From Kaistella sp. (GTDB taxonomy: Bacteria; Bacteroidota; Bacteroidia; Flavobacteriales; Weeksellaceae): a stretch of DNA of 64,000 bases. This document shows, one piece after another, positions 33,622-42,706 of this stretch (position 1 is the stretch's first letter; the number at the start of each line of letters is the position of its first letter). The stretch covers positions 1 to 64,000 of the forward strand of contig JAIBEW010000026.1 in NCBI GenBank assembly GCA_019459085.1. Reading direction: 5' to 3'. The notes beneath the pieces are model-generated. The model was not told where the DNA came from and did not search any database. It saw only the letters and a program-made list of their open reading frames with translations. A program made the position numbers and the translations under genes.

Positions 33622-34197
33622 ATGGCCAAAGAAATTCTCATCGCCACGCATAACGAGCATAAAAAGGAAGAAATTCAACAGATTTTTGGCGACCGGTTTA
33701 AAGTGACTTCGCTTACCGATTATCATATTCACGATGAAATTGTGGAAGACGGCAACACCTTTCACGAAAATGCCTTAATCAAAGCAAAATACTGTTTCGA
33801 AAATACCGGAAAGCCCAGTCTGGGCGATGATTCCGGACTGGTGGTAGAAGCACTGGACGGCCGACCGGGGATTTTTTCTGCACGTTACGCCGGCAATCAC
33901 GATTTTGCTAAAAATATGGCCCGCGTTTTAGAGGAAATGAAAGATTCCGAAAACCGGAAAGCCTATTTTGTTACGGTGATGTGTCTCGCTGATGAAACGG
34001 GCGAACATTATTTCGAAGGCCGTATTTACGGCAATCTGACAAAAGAAATCAGCGGTGCAAAAGGCTTTGGCTACGATCCGATATTTATTCCGGAAAATCT
34101 TGGTTTGACTTTTGCAGAAATGCTTCCGGAGGAAAAAAACAAGATCAGCCACCGCCGGAAAGCCCTCGATCAGTTTCTGGATTATCTGAATAACTGA
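33622..34197 (+). CDS. rdgB: Non-canonical purine NTP pyrophosphatase
   Basis: A 191-residue RdgB/HAM1 family enzyme, hydrolysing ITP/XTP/dITP to monophosphates and so sanitising the nucleotide pool. Motifs: IATHNEHKKEEIQQIFG at the N-terminus, LGDDSGLVVEALDGRPGIFSARYAG (about residues 68-92, metal/base Asp) and the end GFGYDPIFIPENLGLTFAEM with HRRKAL. Length normal. It begins a short run with rnz and the TIGR02757 gene. Confidence 0.94.
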   Translation: MAKEILIATHNEHKKEEIQQIFGDRFKVTSLTDYHIHDEIVEDGNTFHENALIKAKYCFENTGKPSLGDDSGLVVEALDGRPGIFSARYAGNHDFAKNMARVLEEMKDSENRKAYFVTVMCLADETGEHYFEGRIYGNLTKEISGAKGFGYDPIFIPENLGLTFAEMLPEEKNKISHRRKALDQFLDYLNN

Positions 34198-34207
34198 TTA
34201 TTTACCT

Positions 34208-34215
34208 TAAATTTG
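34208..34215 (+). promoter_or_regulatory. Promoter -7 box of rnz
   Basis: TAAATTTG matches TAnnTTTG, 16 nt before the TTG start at 34232. Confidence 0.45.
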
Positions 34216-34231
34216 CATTTATAACTAAATT

Positions 34232-35146
34232 TTGAGTACTTACCTTACCATTCTCGGTTACAATTCGGCGATTCCCACAGTGAATGCTTCACCTACCGCA
34301 CAGTTTCTGGAGATGGAGGAACGTGCTTTCCTTATCGACTGCGGCGAGGGAACTCAGGTTCAGCTGCGCAAAGCCAAAGCCAGATTTTCTAAAATCAACC
34401 ATATTTTCATATCGCATCTTCACGGTGACCACTGTTTCGGTCTCCCCGGACTCATCGCGAGTTTCAGATTGTTGGGGCGTGATAATCCGCTTCATGTTTA
34501 CGGTCCGAAAGGCATCAAGAAAATGATGGAAACGATTTTCACCATCACCGAAACGCACCGCGGCTTTGAAGTGATTTATCATGAACTGGAGAATAAGGGT
34601 TCAGAAAAAATTTATGAAGACAGCAGGGTAGAAGTGTATACAATTCCGCTTGATCACCGCATTTACTGCAATGGTTATCTTTTCCGGGAAAAAACGAAGG
34701 AAAGGCATCTGAACATGCAGGAAATTTCAAAATATCCCGAAATCGAGACCTGTGATTACCACAACCTCAAAATCGGCAAAGATTTCAAGTTGAGTGATGG
34801 TTATGTGCTGAAAAACGAAATCCTGACCACAGAACCTTCCAAATCGGTTTCGTATGCGTTCTGCAGTGATACGCGGTATCGGGAAGAAATTATTCCGATT
34901 ATTGAAAATGTAGATGTGCTGTACCATGAAGCAACTTTTTTACACGATTTAAAGGAAATGGCCGATTATACCGGTCATACCACCGCTCTGGAAGCGGCCC
35001 GAATTGCCAGGAAAGCCAATGTTGGAAAACTCATTCTCGGACATTTTTCGAACCGTTACGGTGACCTTACCGTGTTTACCGATGAAGCCCGTGAAGTTTT
35101 TCCGAATACTTTTCTGCCCAAAGCTCTAGAAGCGATAAAGCTTTAG
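34232..35146 (+). CDS. rnz: Ribonuclease Z
   Basis: A 304-residue metallo-beta-lactamase-fold tRNA 3'-processing nuclease. The HxHxDH zinc site is SHLHGDHCFGLPGL (about residues 60-73). Later conserved parts: SYAFCSDTRYREE, VLYHEATFLHDLK and the HTTALEAARIARKA end. The start is TTG at 34232; there is no nearby ATG that keeps the conserved start. Confidence 0.93.
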   Translation: MSTYLTILGYNSAIPTVNASPTAQFLEMEERAFLIDCGEGTQVQLRKAKARFSKINHIFISHLHGDHCFGLPGLIASFRLLGRDNPLHVYGPKGIKKMMETIFTITETHRGFEVIYHELENKGSEKIYEDSRVEVYTIPLDHRIYCNGYLFREKTKERHLNMQEISKYPEIETCDYHNLKIGKDFKLSDGYVLKNEILTTEPSKSVSYAFCSDTRYREEIIPIIENVDVLYHEATFLHDLKEMADYTGHTTALEAARIARKANVGKLILGHFSNRYGDLTVFTDEAREVFPNTFLPKALEAIKL

Positions 35147-35190
35147 TCTAACTTTTTACCGCTACCTAAAACCTAAAACCTGCTTCCTTC

Positions 35191-35955
35191 ATGAATTTTT
35201 TGGATTTAAAAGATTTTCTGGACGAGAAGGCAGATCTCTACAACAACCGCAGTTTTATAGAAAATGATCCGATTTCGATTCCGCACCGCTTTGATCTGAA
35301 ACAGGATATTGAGATTGCCGGTTTTCTGACTGCCACCATTTCCTGGGGAAACCGCAAATCAATCATTAATGATGCTGAAAAGATGATGGAAATCATGGAA
35401 GATGCGCCATATGATTTTATCCGGAATGTTTCTGAAAAAGATTTGAGTTTTCTGGAAGATAAAAGCATTCACAGGACCTTTACAGGTGAAGATTTCAGAG
35501 CATTTATTCTGCATCTGAAAAGAATTTATGCTGAAAATGACACTCTTGAAAATCTGTTCGAAGTAAAACAAGGAGAAGAAAATTTTTACCATTCCCTGGA
35601 GCGGTTCCGGCAATTTTTCATCGGTGAAGATCCCCACCGAAGCCGCAAGCACGTAAGTTCGACCTATAAAAATTCCTCTGCCAAACGCCTCATGATGTTC
35701 CTGCGATGGATGGTCCGCAAGGACAGCAGGGGAGTTGATTTCGGAATCTGGCCGATTATTGACCAGAAATACCTGTCGGTTCCGCTTGATGTGCACACCG
35801 GAAATATTTCCCGTAAACTCAGTATCATTCACCGGAAGCAGAACGATTGGAAAACGGTGGAGGAAATGGATGCTGTGCTGAGAAAATGGGACGCTTCTGA
35901 TCCTGCAAAATATGATTTTGCACTCTTCGGGTTGGGCGTTTCCGGAGATTTTTAA
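35191..35955 (+). CDS. TIGR02757 family protein
   Basis: A 254-residue cytoplasmic protein of the TIGR02757 family, common in Bacteroidota and Epsilonproteobacteria; function unknown. Typical start NDPISIPHRF...EIAGFLTATISWGNRKSI and the C-terminal VDFGIWPIIDQKYLSVPLDVHTGNISRKL, AKYDFALFGLGVSGDF. The block resembles an HhH-type helical protein but that is only an impression. It may be transcribed with the coiled-coil membrane gene that follows 25 bp later. Confidence 0.88.
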   Translation: MNFLDLKDFLDEKADLYNNRSFIENDPISIPHRFDLKQDIEIAGFLTATISWGNRKSIINDAEKMMEIMEDAPYDFIRNVSEKDLSFLEDKSIHRTFTGEDFRAFILHLKRIYAENDTLENLFEVKQGEENFYHSLERFRQFFIGEDPHRSRKHVSSTYKNSSAKRLMMFLRWMVRKDSRGVDFGIWPIIDQKYLSVPLDVHTGNISRKLSIIHRKQNDWKTVEEMDAVLRKWDASDPAKYDFALFGLGVSGDF

Positions 35956-35980
35956 GTATATTTATCGAAATATTCTGAAG

Positions 35981-36526
35981 ATGGAAATAAGGGAACAAAA
36001 CCAGGAAAAACTGCTGTTTTTAGATAAAATTGCGAACGGTATTATCGGATGGATTGGGTCCATCGCTTCATTGGTTGTTCATACCATTCTTTTTATCTCG
36101 TCGTTTTTGCTTTCCATTTTTAAAATCGTGCCTTTTGAGCAGATGCTTCTCGTGCTCACGACCATTGTTTCCCTCGAAGCGATTTATCTTGCTATTTTCA
36201 TTCAGATGTCGGTGAACAAAAGTTCACAGCACATCGAGAATATTAAGGACGACGTTTTGGAAATTCAGGAAGATCTGGAAGAAATCCAGGAGGATATTGA
36301 AGAAATCAGTGAGGATATTGAGGAAATTAATGAAGACATCGATGAAATCCAGGAAGATATCGAGGATATTGCCGAAGATGAGGATGATGAGGACCATAAT
36401 GAAAGGGCAAAAACCGTCATGCTGAAAAGTAGCGTGTCTCTGAATAAAACTGAGATTAAGAGTCTTAAAGATAAGATTCGGGAACTGGAAAATATGGTTG
36501 AACATTTGAAGAAAGAACAGAAGTAG
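35981..36526 (+). CDS. Membrane protein with acidic heptad coiled coil
   Basis: A 181-residue protein: two transmembrane segments (about residues 19-45 and 50-72) then a striking acidic heptad stretch (about residues 84-130) built on IQEDIEEI-type units, about six in a row, and a second basic helix (LKDKIRELENMVEHLKKEQK) at the end. It is likely a dimeric or higher coiled coil projecting from the membrane. The two-helix start with QMSVNKSSQH resembles the DUF1003 type. The ATG at 35981 is chosen. Confidence 0.75.
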   Translation: MEIREQNQEKLLFLDKIANGIIGWIGSIASLVVHTILFISSFLLSIFKIVPFEQMLLVLTTIVSLEAIYLAIFIQMSVNKSSQHIENIKDDVLEIQEDLEEIQEDIEEISEDIEEINEDIDEIQEDIEDIAEDEDDEDHNERAKTVMLKSSVSLNKTEIKSLKDKIRELENMVEHLKKEQK

Positions 36527-36629
36527 TATTTACTGCATAGCAATTGGTTTTATGGTATTAATTTGCGTTAAATTCCATTCTTCGTGTTAAAAAACAGGAG
36601 AATTATTCGCTGTTATTCAAAAAAAATAT

Positions 36630-36637
36630 TAATTTTG
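36630..36637 (+). promoter_or_regulatory. Promoter -7 box of the T9SS adhesin-like gene
   Basis: TAATTTTG matches TAnnTTTG, 16 nt before the ATG at 36654. Confidence 0.45.
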
Positions 36638-36653
36638 GTGAAAAGTATCCAAA

Positions 36654-39284
36654 ATGAAAGTCTATCGATTAAAAAGCTATCTTCTTTTTTGTTTAACGCT
36701 TTTCAGCGTATGTTTAATGAACTCGCAGCAGGTTCAGGACAGAAGTTCGAAAGCTGCGAAACCCACAGCAGAAACATTTAGAGCCGGCGCGTTTATAGAT
36801 GTTAACACCGCTGCTTATCCTGAGTCCAATTTTACTATTGAACAATTAGTTAAGCAGGTTTTAATTACCGGAGGGTCTACATGTACCACCCCAAACGTTA
36901 CCAATGTAACTGTTTCTCCTAATTTAGCGGCGAGCAGTGCCAACAGATCATGGGGTTATTTCAATAAATCAACTTCCAGTTTTCCCTTTAATGAAGGGAT
37001 TGTACTTACTACAGGATATGCGAATAAATCGGGCAACAATTTTATTTCAAGTACCCTAAGTGATAATTTAGGAACAACTGGTGATGTGGATTTAGCAGCT
37101 GCTCTTTCTGTTAGTAACAGTAGTTTGAATGACCCTGTTTTTATCGAATTTGATTTTGTACCCAGTACCACACAAATTAAGTTTAACTATATTTTCGTTT
37201 CAGAGGAATACACGGGAGGATTTCCGTGCAGCTTTACAGACGGTTTTGCTTTACTTTTAAAAAAAGTAGGAGATCCTACTTATACAAATATGGCGATCCT
37301 GCCTGCAGGAGCTGGGCCGGTGAGTGTTACCAACATTCGGCCAGCAACGACCGATACCGGAGGCAGTTTATTCTGTGGTCCAATGAATCCAACTTTTTTT
37401 GCGGGATACAATACCACGCAGACACAGACAAATTTCAACGGCAGGGTAATTCCTATGGAAGCTACAGCCACTGTAATTCCAGGACAGACCTACCATTTTA
37501 AAATGGTTTTAGCCGATTATAGTGATCATTCCTGGGATTCAGGCGTTTTTCTCGAAGCCGGCTCCTTTAATATTGGTGTTCAGCTATTGGGACCAACAGG
37601 CGTTGCTTTACCGGAGTCCATTAATATGTGCGACAATACACCGCAATCGTTGACGGCTTCTGTACAAACTGCGGGTGCCACTTATCAGTGGTTCAACGGC
37701 ACTACCTTGATTCAGGGCGCTACGGGAGCAACGTATATTGCCACGCAGCCAGGTGTTTATTCGGTGCAGGTGACAATTCCGGGTAATCAATGTCCCGGTT
37801 CTGCATCAGTAACGATTGTGGGAGGTACTTCCCCGACGGTTCAGAATGTTACTTTAACAGCATGTTATGCTCCGGGAAATGCCATATTTAATCTCACCAA
37901 TACGCAGGCATCGGTAACCTCAACACCGGGCGCAACTTTTTCATATTATGTGAATCAGGCAGATGCCATTGCCGGAAATTCAAATAACATAGCTGCACCA
38001 GCAGCTTTTTCAAGTGCAGGTAATCAGGTGGTTTATGTAGTAGTGAAATCAGGATTCTGTTCTAAAATTGCGCAGATTCAGTTGGTGAAAGCACCCCAGA
38101 TGATCGCGACTATTGTACCGCCAACTCCGCTTAGCTGTACAAATCCTCAAATTGTACTCAATGCCCAAAACTCCATTTATCCTGCAGGTTCAACCTTTTT
38201 ATGGACAGCTTCTGCAGGCGGATATATTGTGTCAGGCGGCAATACATTAGGACCAACTGTAAATACAGCAGGAACGTATACTTTAACCATCGTTAAAACA
38301 TACCAACCGGGAGACATTGCCTGTACGGTAACAGCTGCTGTAAATGTAACGAGTGATCTGGTAAAACCGAATACGTCAGTTACTGCACCTAAAATGACCA
38401 TCTGTAACGGTGAATCTGTAATGCTCATAGCCGCCGGAGGACCCAATTACATTTGGCAGAATATTGCAGGAATAGGAAATACTCAGACGGTTTCTCCTAC
38501 TGTTACTACCACTTATACCGTAACTGCGGTAGGTGCAAACGGATGTGCCGATGATACTCCTGCTACCATCACCATTAACGTTATTCCTGCGATTACTTCA
38601 ACACTTACAGGCGGACAGATCTGTCCAGGCGATGAAATTGTATTGGATGCAGGAACAGGACCAAATTACACTTACCTCTGGAGTACCGGTGATACCACTC
38701 AAACTATTGTGGCCGATACGCCGGGAACCTACACGGTGACCATCAACAATGGGGTGTGTACCAAATCTTTTTCCACTGATGTTATTCAGGCACTTGTTCC
38801 TGCAGTGACCAATGTGGTTTTCGAAAATAATACACTGACCCTTACCGCCAGCAATCCAAGTAACGGAGTTTTGGAGTATTCTGTTGACGGAGGCGTTACA
38901 TGGCAGTCTTCAAATGTTTTCACGAATGTGATGAGTAATGTGAATATTGTAATTAAAGTTAAAGTGAAAAATACTAGCTGTATAGGTACATTAGAGTATT
39001 TCACGTTCAGCATGGCAAATATTATTACACCGAATGGTGATGGTATTAATGATGAGATTGATGTCTCCGGTGTTAGCCGCTACAAAAATTTCGGCGGAAA
39101 TATCTTCGACCGTTACGGTAAAATTATTCAGAAATTGGATAAGACGAAAACCAGCTGGGACGGAAGATTTCAGGGGAGAACACTTCCTACCGCTACTTAT
39201 TGGTATCAGTTGAACTGGGAAGATCCGGCCAATAAATCCACAGTGATCAAAACAGGTTGGATTATGCTGAAAAACAGAGAATAG
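36654..39284 (+). CDS. T9SS-exported protein, choice-of-anchor L domain and type B sorting domain
   Basis: An 876-residue exported protein. A signal peptide (about residues 1-24), then the choice-of-anchor L domain (about 40-305: ITGGSTCTTPNVTNV, GIVLTTGYAN, FIEFDFVPSTTQIKFNYIFVSEEYTGG-type core), then several Ig-like/PKD-type modules (for example about 320-395, 520-600 and 600-690, with QWFNGTTLIQGATGATY-type and GPNYIWQN-type repeats). The C-terminal about 90 residues are the gliding-motility-associated type B T9SS sorting domain (ITPNGDGINDEIDVSG, SWDGRFQG, ATYWYQLNW). Cell surface or secreted, possibly adhesive. Monocistronic, terminator follows. Confidence 0.93.
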   Translation: MKVYRLKSYLLFCLTLFSVCLMNSQQVQDRSSKAAKPTAETFRAGAFIDVNTAAYPESNFTIEQLVKQVLITGGSTCTTPNVTNVTVSPNLAASSANRSWGYFNKSTSSFPFNEGIVLTTGYANKSGNNFISSTLSDNLGTTGDVDLAAALSVSNSSLNDPVFIEFDFVPSTTQIKFNYIFVSEEYTGGFPCSFTDGFALLLKKVGDPTYTNMAILPAGAGPVSVTNIRPATTDTGGSLFCGPMNPTFFAGYNTTQTQTNFNGRVIPMEATATVIPGQTYHFKMVLADYSDHSWDSGVFLEAGSFNIGVQLLGPTGVALPESINMCDNTPQSLTASVQTAGATYQWFNGTTLIQGATGATYIATQPGVYSVQVTIPGNQCPGSASVTIVGGTSPTVQNVTLTACYAPGNAIFNLTNTQASVTSTPGATFSYYVNQADAIAGNSNNIAAPAAFSSAGNQVVYVVVKSGFCSKIAQIQLVKAPQMIATIVPPTPLSCTNPQIVLNAQNSIYPAGSTFLWTASAGGYIVSGGNTLGPTVNTAGTYTLTIVKTYQPGDIACTVTAAVNVTSDLVKPNTSVTAPKMTICNGESVMLIAAGGPNYIWQNIAGIGNTQTVSPTVTTTYTVTAVGANGCADDTPATITINVIPAITSTLTGGQICPGDEIVLDAGTGPNYTYLWSTGDTTQTIVADTPGTYTVTINNGVCTKSFSTDVIQALVPAVTNVVFENNTLTLTASNPSNGVLEYSVDGGVTWQSSNVFTNVMSNVNIVIKVKVKNTSCIGTLEYFTFSMANIITPNGDGINDEIDVSGVSRYKNFGGNIFDRYGKIIQKLDKTKTSWDGRFQGRTLPTATYWYQLNWEDPANKSTVIKTGWIMLKNRE

Positions 39285-39305
39285 TTATTTTTAAAATTAA
39301 ACAAG

Positions 39306-39337
39306 AAGAGTCCGGTGCAATACCGGACTCTTTTTTT
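39306..39337 (+). terminator. Intrinsic terminator after the T9SS protein
   Basis: AGAGTCCGGT (39307-39316), loop GCAAT, ACCGGACTCT (39322-39331), T run. Confidence 0.9.
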
Positions 39338-39361
39338 GTTATCACTCAAAGGAAGCGAGCT

Positions 39362-40132
39362 TCAGCTGTTTTCCTTCCATAATCTTGTGAAAAGGATGAA
39401 ATCCTCTACAGAAAGTTCTTCGGCTCTTTTGTCCATGAATTCATGGTTTTGTAACGCTTCGGGAATGTTGAGGATTTTCAGAGCATTCGACAGTTTTTTC
39501 CGTCTTTGGTTGAAGCCGGTTTTTACAATCTGTTTGAACAAAACTTCATTGCCCGCCAAGCCTTCCTTTGGATTCCGCGTGAGCCTGATGACGCCGGATT
39601 TCACCTTCGGCGGCGGATTGAATACGTTTTCATGAACGGTAAACAGATACGTAACATCATAATAAGCCTGCACAAGAACCGAAAGAATTCCGTATTCCTT
39701 TGTGCGCGGAACTGCTGCAGTCCTCTCGGCTACTTCCTTCTGAAACATGCCCACCATTTCCGGAACCTGTTTGTAAAAATCAATGATTTTAAAAAGAATC
39801 TGCGATGAAATATTGTAAGGAAAATTTCCGATGACCGCTACCTGATCATCAAAGTTTTCATAAAGGTCGATTTTAAGAAAATCGCCGCTGAAATGCTTCT
39901 CTTCAAGTTTGGAAAAATGCTTTTTCAGATATTCAATCGATTCCTGATCGATCTCGGCCACATAAAGTTCCACTTCTTTATCCAAAAGATACTTCGTGAG
40001 GACGCCCATTCCGGGGCCAATTTCCAGCACCTTATCATAATTTCCGAAACTCAGTCCGTCTACAATATTTCTGGCTATATTCTCGTCTTTTAAGAAATGC
40101 TGGCCCAGATGTTTTTTTGCTCTTACACTCAT
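39362..40132 (-). CDS. rsmA: 16S rRNA dimethyladenosine transferase
   Basis: A 256-residue RsmA/KsgA methyltransferase that dimethylates two adjacent adenines near the 3' end of 16S rRNA. Motifs: KKHLGQHFL at the start, LEIGPGMGVLTKYLL (SAM), the catalytic NFPYNISSQIL and the C-terminal helical domain with FNQRRKKLSNALK. Convergent with the T9SS gene; divergent from ftsX. Confidence 0.95.
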   Translation of the reverse strand: MSVRAKKHLGQHFLKDENIARNIVDGLSFGNYDKVLEIGPGMGVLTKYLLDKEVELYVAEIDQESIEYLKKHFSKLEEKHFSGDFLKIDLYENFDDQVAVIGNFPYNISSQILFKIIDFYKQVPEMVGMFQKEVAERTAAVPRTKEYGILSVLVQAYYDVTYLFTVHENVFNPPPKVKSGVIRLTRNPKEGLAGNEVLFKQIVKTGFNQRRKKLSNALKILNIPEALQNHEFMDKRAEELSVEDFILFTRLWKENS

Positions 40133-40240
40133 GAAGTCCTGATCAGGAGATTTTAATTATACTTTTTTTAACATGCATTTTCCCTGATTCACGGCAAATT
40201 TCGGAAGATTTTTTCTAATTTAGCAGAAAATTTTTATTTG

Positions 40241-41140
40241 ATGGCAAAAACTGTGGATGATTTTAACCAAAGGCGACTCAGATCCAGCAATATTACCGTG
40301 GTAATCTCAATTGCTCTGGTGTTGTTTCTGTTAGGTTTAATGGGGCTTATCCTCATCAATGCCCAGAAATATTCAGATTATATCAAGGAACAGCTTGTGG
40401 TAAATGCTTATTTCGATGACAATTACGATGCAAAAGATTCTTTGAAGATTATTACTCAGGAACAGGCCGCTTTCAAAAAAATTGAAACGTTGAATTCGGT
40501 TAAAAAAGCCACCTATATTTCGCGAGAAATGGCTTCGAAAGAGGCCAAAGCGAGCATGGGGATCGACAGTGATGCGCTCTTTGAGGAGAATATCTTTCCT
40601 GCATCTGTGGAAGTTGCTCTTAAACCTGAATTTGTTGATCCCGAAAAAATTGATCTTGCTATAAAAGAAATAAAATCCGTTCCCGGAATCGTAGATGTTA
40701 AAAACAACAGCACCTTAATGGTGGAAGTATACAACAACCTGAACCGGATCCTGAAATGGATTTTAGGGTTCTCGCTTCTGTTTCTTATTCTTGCGGTTGT
40801 ATTGATTAACAATTCGATCAGACTGAAAATATTTTCGAAACGTTTCATCATCAAAACCATGCAGTTAGTCGGTGCAAAACGCCGGTTCATCCTGATGCCT
40901 TTCATCAAAGAAGCGATGATTCTGGGCGTGATTGGAGCCGTGTTGGGACTTCTTGTACTCTTCGGAGTGTGGTATTATTTCATCACAGAAATCGGGACTC
41001 CGTTTGCGCAGGACAACAACAAACTTATTCTGCTGATTGTCGGAATTTTTCTTCTGGGCGTTTTAATAACTGTGATAAGCACAATTTTTGCCACTTGGCG
41101 TTTTCTCCGTTCTAATGTTGATGACCTATATTATTCTTAA
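40241..41140 (+). CDS. ftsX: Cell division permease-like protein FtsX
   Basis: A 299-residue FtsX. One early membrane segment (about residues 20-42), an extracellular domain with LVVNAYFDDNYDAKDSLKII, then a C-terminal three-helix permease part (about 170-295). With FtsE it regulates peptidoglycan hydrolases at the septum; ftsE itself is not in the window. The ATG at 40241 is preferred to a TTG one codon upstream. It starts the run ftsX-DUF3098-uppP. Confidence 0.92.
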   Translation: MAKTVDDFNQRRLRSSNITVVISIALVLFLLGLMGLILINAQKYSDYIKEQLVVNAYFDDNYDAKDSLKIITQEQAAFKKIETLNSVKKATYISREMASKEAKASMGIDSDALFEENIFPASVEVALKPEFVDPEKIDLAIKEIKSVPGIVDVKNNSTLMVEVYNNLNRILKWILGFSLLFLILAVVLINNSIRLKIFSKRFIIKTMQLVGAKRRFILMPFIKEAMILGVIGAVLGLLVLFGVWYYFITEIGTPFAQDNNKLILLIVGIFLLGVLITVISTIFATWRFLRSNVDDLYYS

Positions 41141-41143
41141 AAA

Positions 41144-41443
41144 ATGGCAAAAAAAACAGCTAAATTTTCTGCAGACCGTTTCGGAGCTGCAAAAGAAGTT
41201 CCTCAGGAAAAAAAATTTTATTTTGGCAGGGATAATTATAGACTCATGCTCATCGGTCTTGCGCTGATTGTTGTCGGATTTTTACTGATGATGGGCGCTG
41301 ATGCCAACACGGTAGACGGAAAATACGATCCCAATTCCTGGAACGAAGACATTTTCTCCATCAGAAGGATCCGAATTGCCCCTTTTTTGGTAATTGCAGG
41401 GTTCGCAGTGGAAGTGTATGCCATTCTTAAGAGGAATAAATAG
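41144..41443 (+). CDS. DUF3098 membrane protein
   Basis: A 99-residue DUF3098 protein, three bases after ftsX. Two transmembrane segments (about residues 33-50 and 78-95) flank a short Asp/Asn-rich loop (DPNSWNEDIFSIRRIRIAP). It is conserved next to ftsX in Bacteroidota; function unknown, probably linked to cell division or envelope. Confidence 0.9.
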   Translation: MAKKTAKFSADRFGAAKEVPQEKKFYFGRDNYRLMLIGLALIVVGFLLMMGADANTVDGKYDPNSWNEDIFSIRRIRIAPFLVIAGFAVEVYAILKRNK

Positions 41444-41483
41444 TTTCCGGGACTCTTTTCATTAACTTTTTCAGTCAAAATAA

Positions 41484-42296
41484 ATGGATTTATTCAGAGC
41501 AATTCTTATTGCCATTATCGAGGGACTTACGGAATATTTACCGGTTTCTTCCACAGCACACATGATTTTCATGAGTTCGATTTTCGGCATTCAGGAAGAT
41601 GAATTTGTAAAAATGTTTCAGGTTTCCATTCAGTTTGGGGCGATTTTAGCGGTGGTTTTTCTGTATTGGAAAAAATTCTTCGATTTTAAAAACATAAGTT
41701 TCTATCTCAAGCTTGCTGTAGCAGTTGTTCCGGCCCTGGTTTTGGGAAAACTCTTCGATGATAAAATTGAATCCGTTCTAGGCGATCCCGTTCCGATTGC
41801 AATCGTTTTGATTTTGGGAGGAGTGGTCTTACTCTTCATCGACAAACTTTTTAAAGTCCATAATGTGGATGATGAAAAAGACATTACATATAAAAGCGCG
41901 ATTATTATTGGCTTTTGGCAGTGTCTGGCGATGATGCCCGGAACGAGCCGAAGCGCCGCTTCCATTATCGGCGGAATGCAACAGAAACTCACCAGAAAAG
42001 CTGCCGCCGAATTTTCTTTTTTTCTTGCCGTGCCTACGATGTTGGCGGTAAGTTTTTATTCCATTTTTTTAAAAGACTGGAATCATAAAGGAGTGAAACA
42101 GAAAGGGTACGAAATGCTGATGCAGGGCGACAATCTCATGTATTTTTTGATTGGAAATCTAGTGGCATTTGTCGTGGCGGTTCTTGCGATTAAATTCTTT
42201 ATTGGTGTTTTAATGAAGTATGGCTTTAAGCCGTGGGGTTGGTACAGAATTATTGTCGGGATTATTTTGCTGATTTATTTTACGCAGTTTACATAA
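41484..42296 (+). CDS. uppP: Undecaprenyl-diphosphatase
   Basis: A 270-residue UppP/BacA family integral membrane phosphatase that regenerates undecaprenyl phosphate for cell wall synthesis. Catalytic motifs: EGLTEYLPVSSTAHMI at residues 13-28 and PGTSRSAASIIGGM (about 154-167). Eight or so hydrophobic segments. Its stop (TAA at 42294-42296) overlaps the ATG of the next small gene by one base. Confidence 0.95.
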   Translation: MDLFRAILIAIIEGLTEYLPVSSTAHMIFMSSIFGIQEDEFVKMFQVSIQFGAILAVVFLYWKKFFDFKNISFYLKLAVAVVPALVLGKLFDDKIESVLGDPVPIAIVLILGGVVLLFIDKLFKVHNVDDEKDITYKSAIIIGFWQCLAMMPGTSRSAASIIGGMQQKLTRKAAAEFSFFLAVPTMLAVSFYSIFLKDWNHKGVKQKGYEMLMQGDNLMYFLIGNLVAFVVAVLAIKFFIGVLMKYGFKPWGWYRIIVGIILLIYFTQFT

Positions 42297-42706
42297 TGGA
42301 AAAAAGAATTTTTACTAAGAGATTTGTTTATGTATTCTCTTTGTCATTTTTTTTCTTTGCAGGTTTGTTCTTCATTCCATTTAACATACAACCATTTGCT
42401 ACTAATTTTGGTTATGAACATACTATTTTTATAATTCTTATTGTAGTATTTGCATTAGCTGTATTGCTTTGTCTTTTGAATAAGGAGAAAGTTTCGGTAA
42501 GATTAATGAATATTTATCTGCTAATAATTTTATTGAGTAATATTAAATCCTTTCTATCTTTGTTTTTCAATAAACATTATGATTATTCAAGCTATTATTA
42601 TAAAGCGGTGTTAACTTTCATGGCTCTTTTACTTTTGTATTTTGGGAATAAATATAAGAGTAACTCCGAAACTAGTGACGAAATTGATAAAATAGGAAAA
42701 GAATGA
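42296..42706 (+). CDS. Small AT-rich membrane protein of unknown function
   Basis: A 136-residue protein with four predicted transmembrane segments (about residues 9-30, 40-60, 70-88 and 105-121) and an acidic C-terminal tail (SNSETSDEIDKIGKE). I do not recognise a family. Its start overlaps uppP by one base and its end overlaps truB by four bases, so all three are translationally coupled. Codon use is visibly more AT-rich than both neighbours, suggesting a later insertion into a conserved operon. ATG at 42296-42298. Confidence 0.65.
   Translation: MEKRIFTKRFVYVFSLSFFFFAGLFFIPFNIQPFATNFGYEHTIFIILIVVFALAVLLCLLNKEKVSVRLMNIYLLIILLSNIKSFLSLFFNKHYDYSSYYYKAVLTFMALLLLYFGNKYKSNSETSDEIDKIGKE

Noticed and set aside
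36224-36543. Long antisense ORFs opposite the acidic coiled-coil gene
   Set aside because: They arise from the repetitive GAA/GAT codons of the sense strand, giving Ser/Ile- or Phe/Leu-rich shadows.
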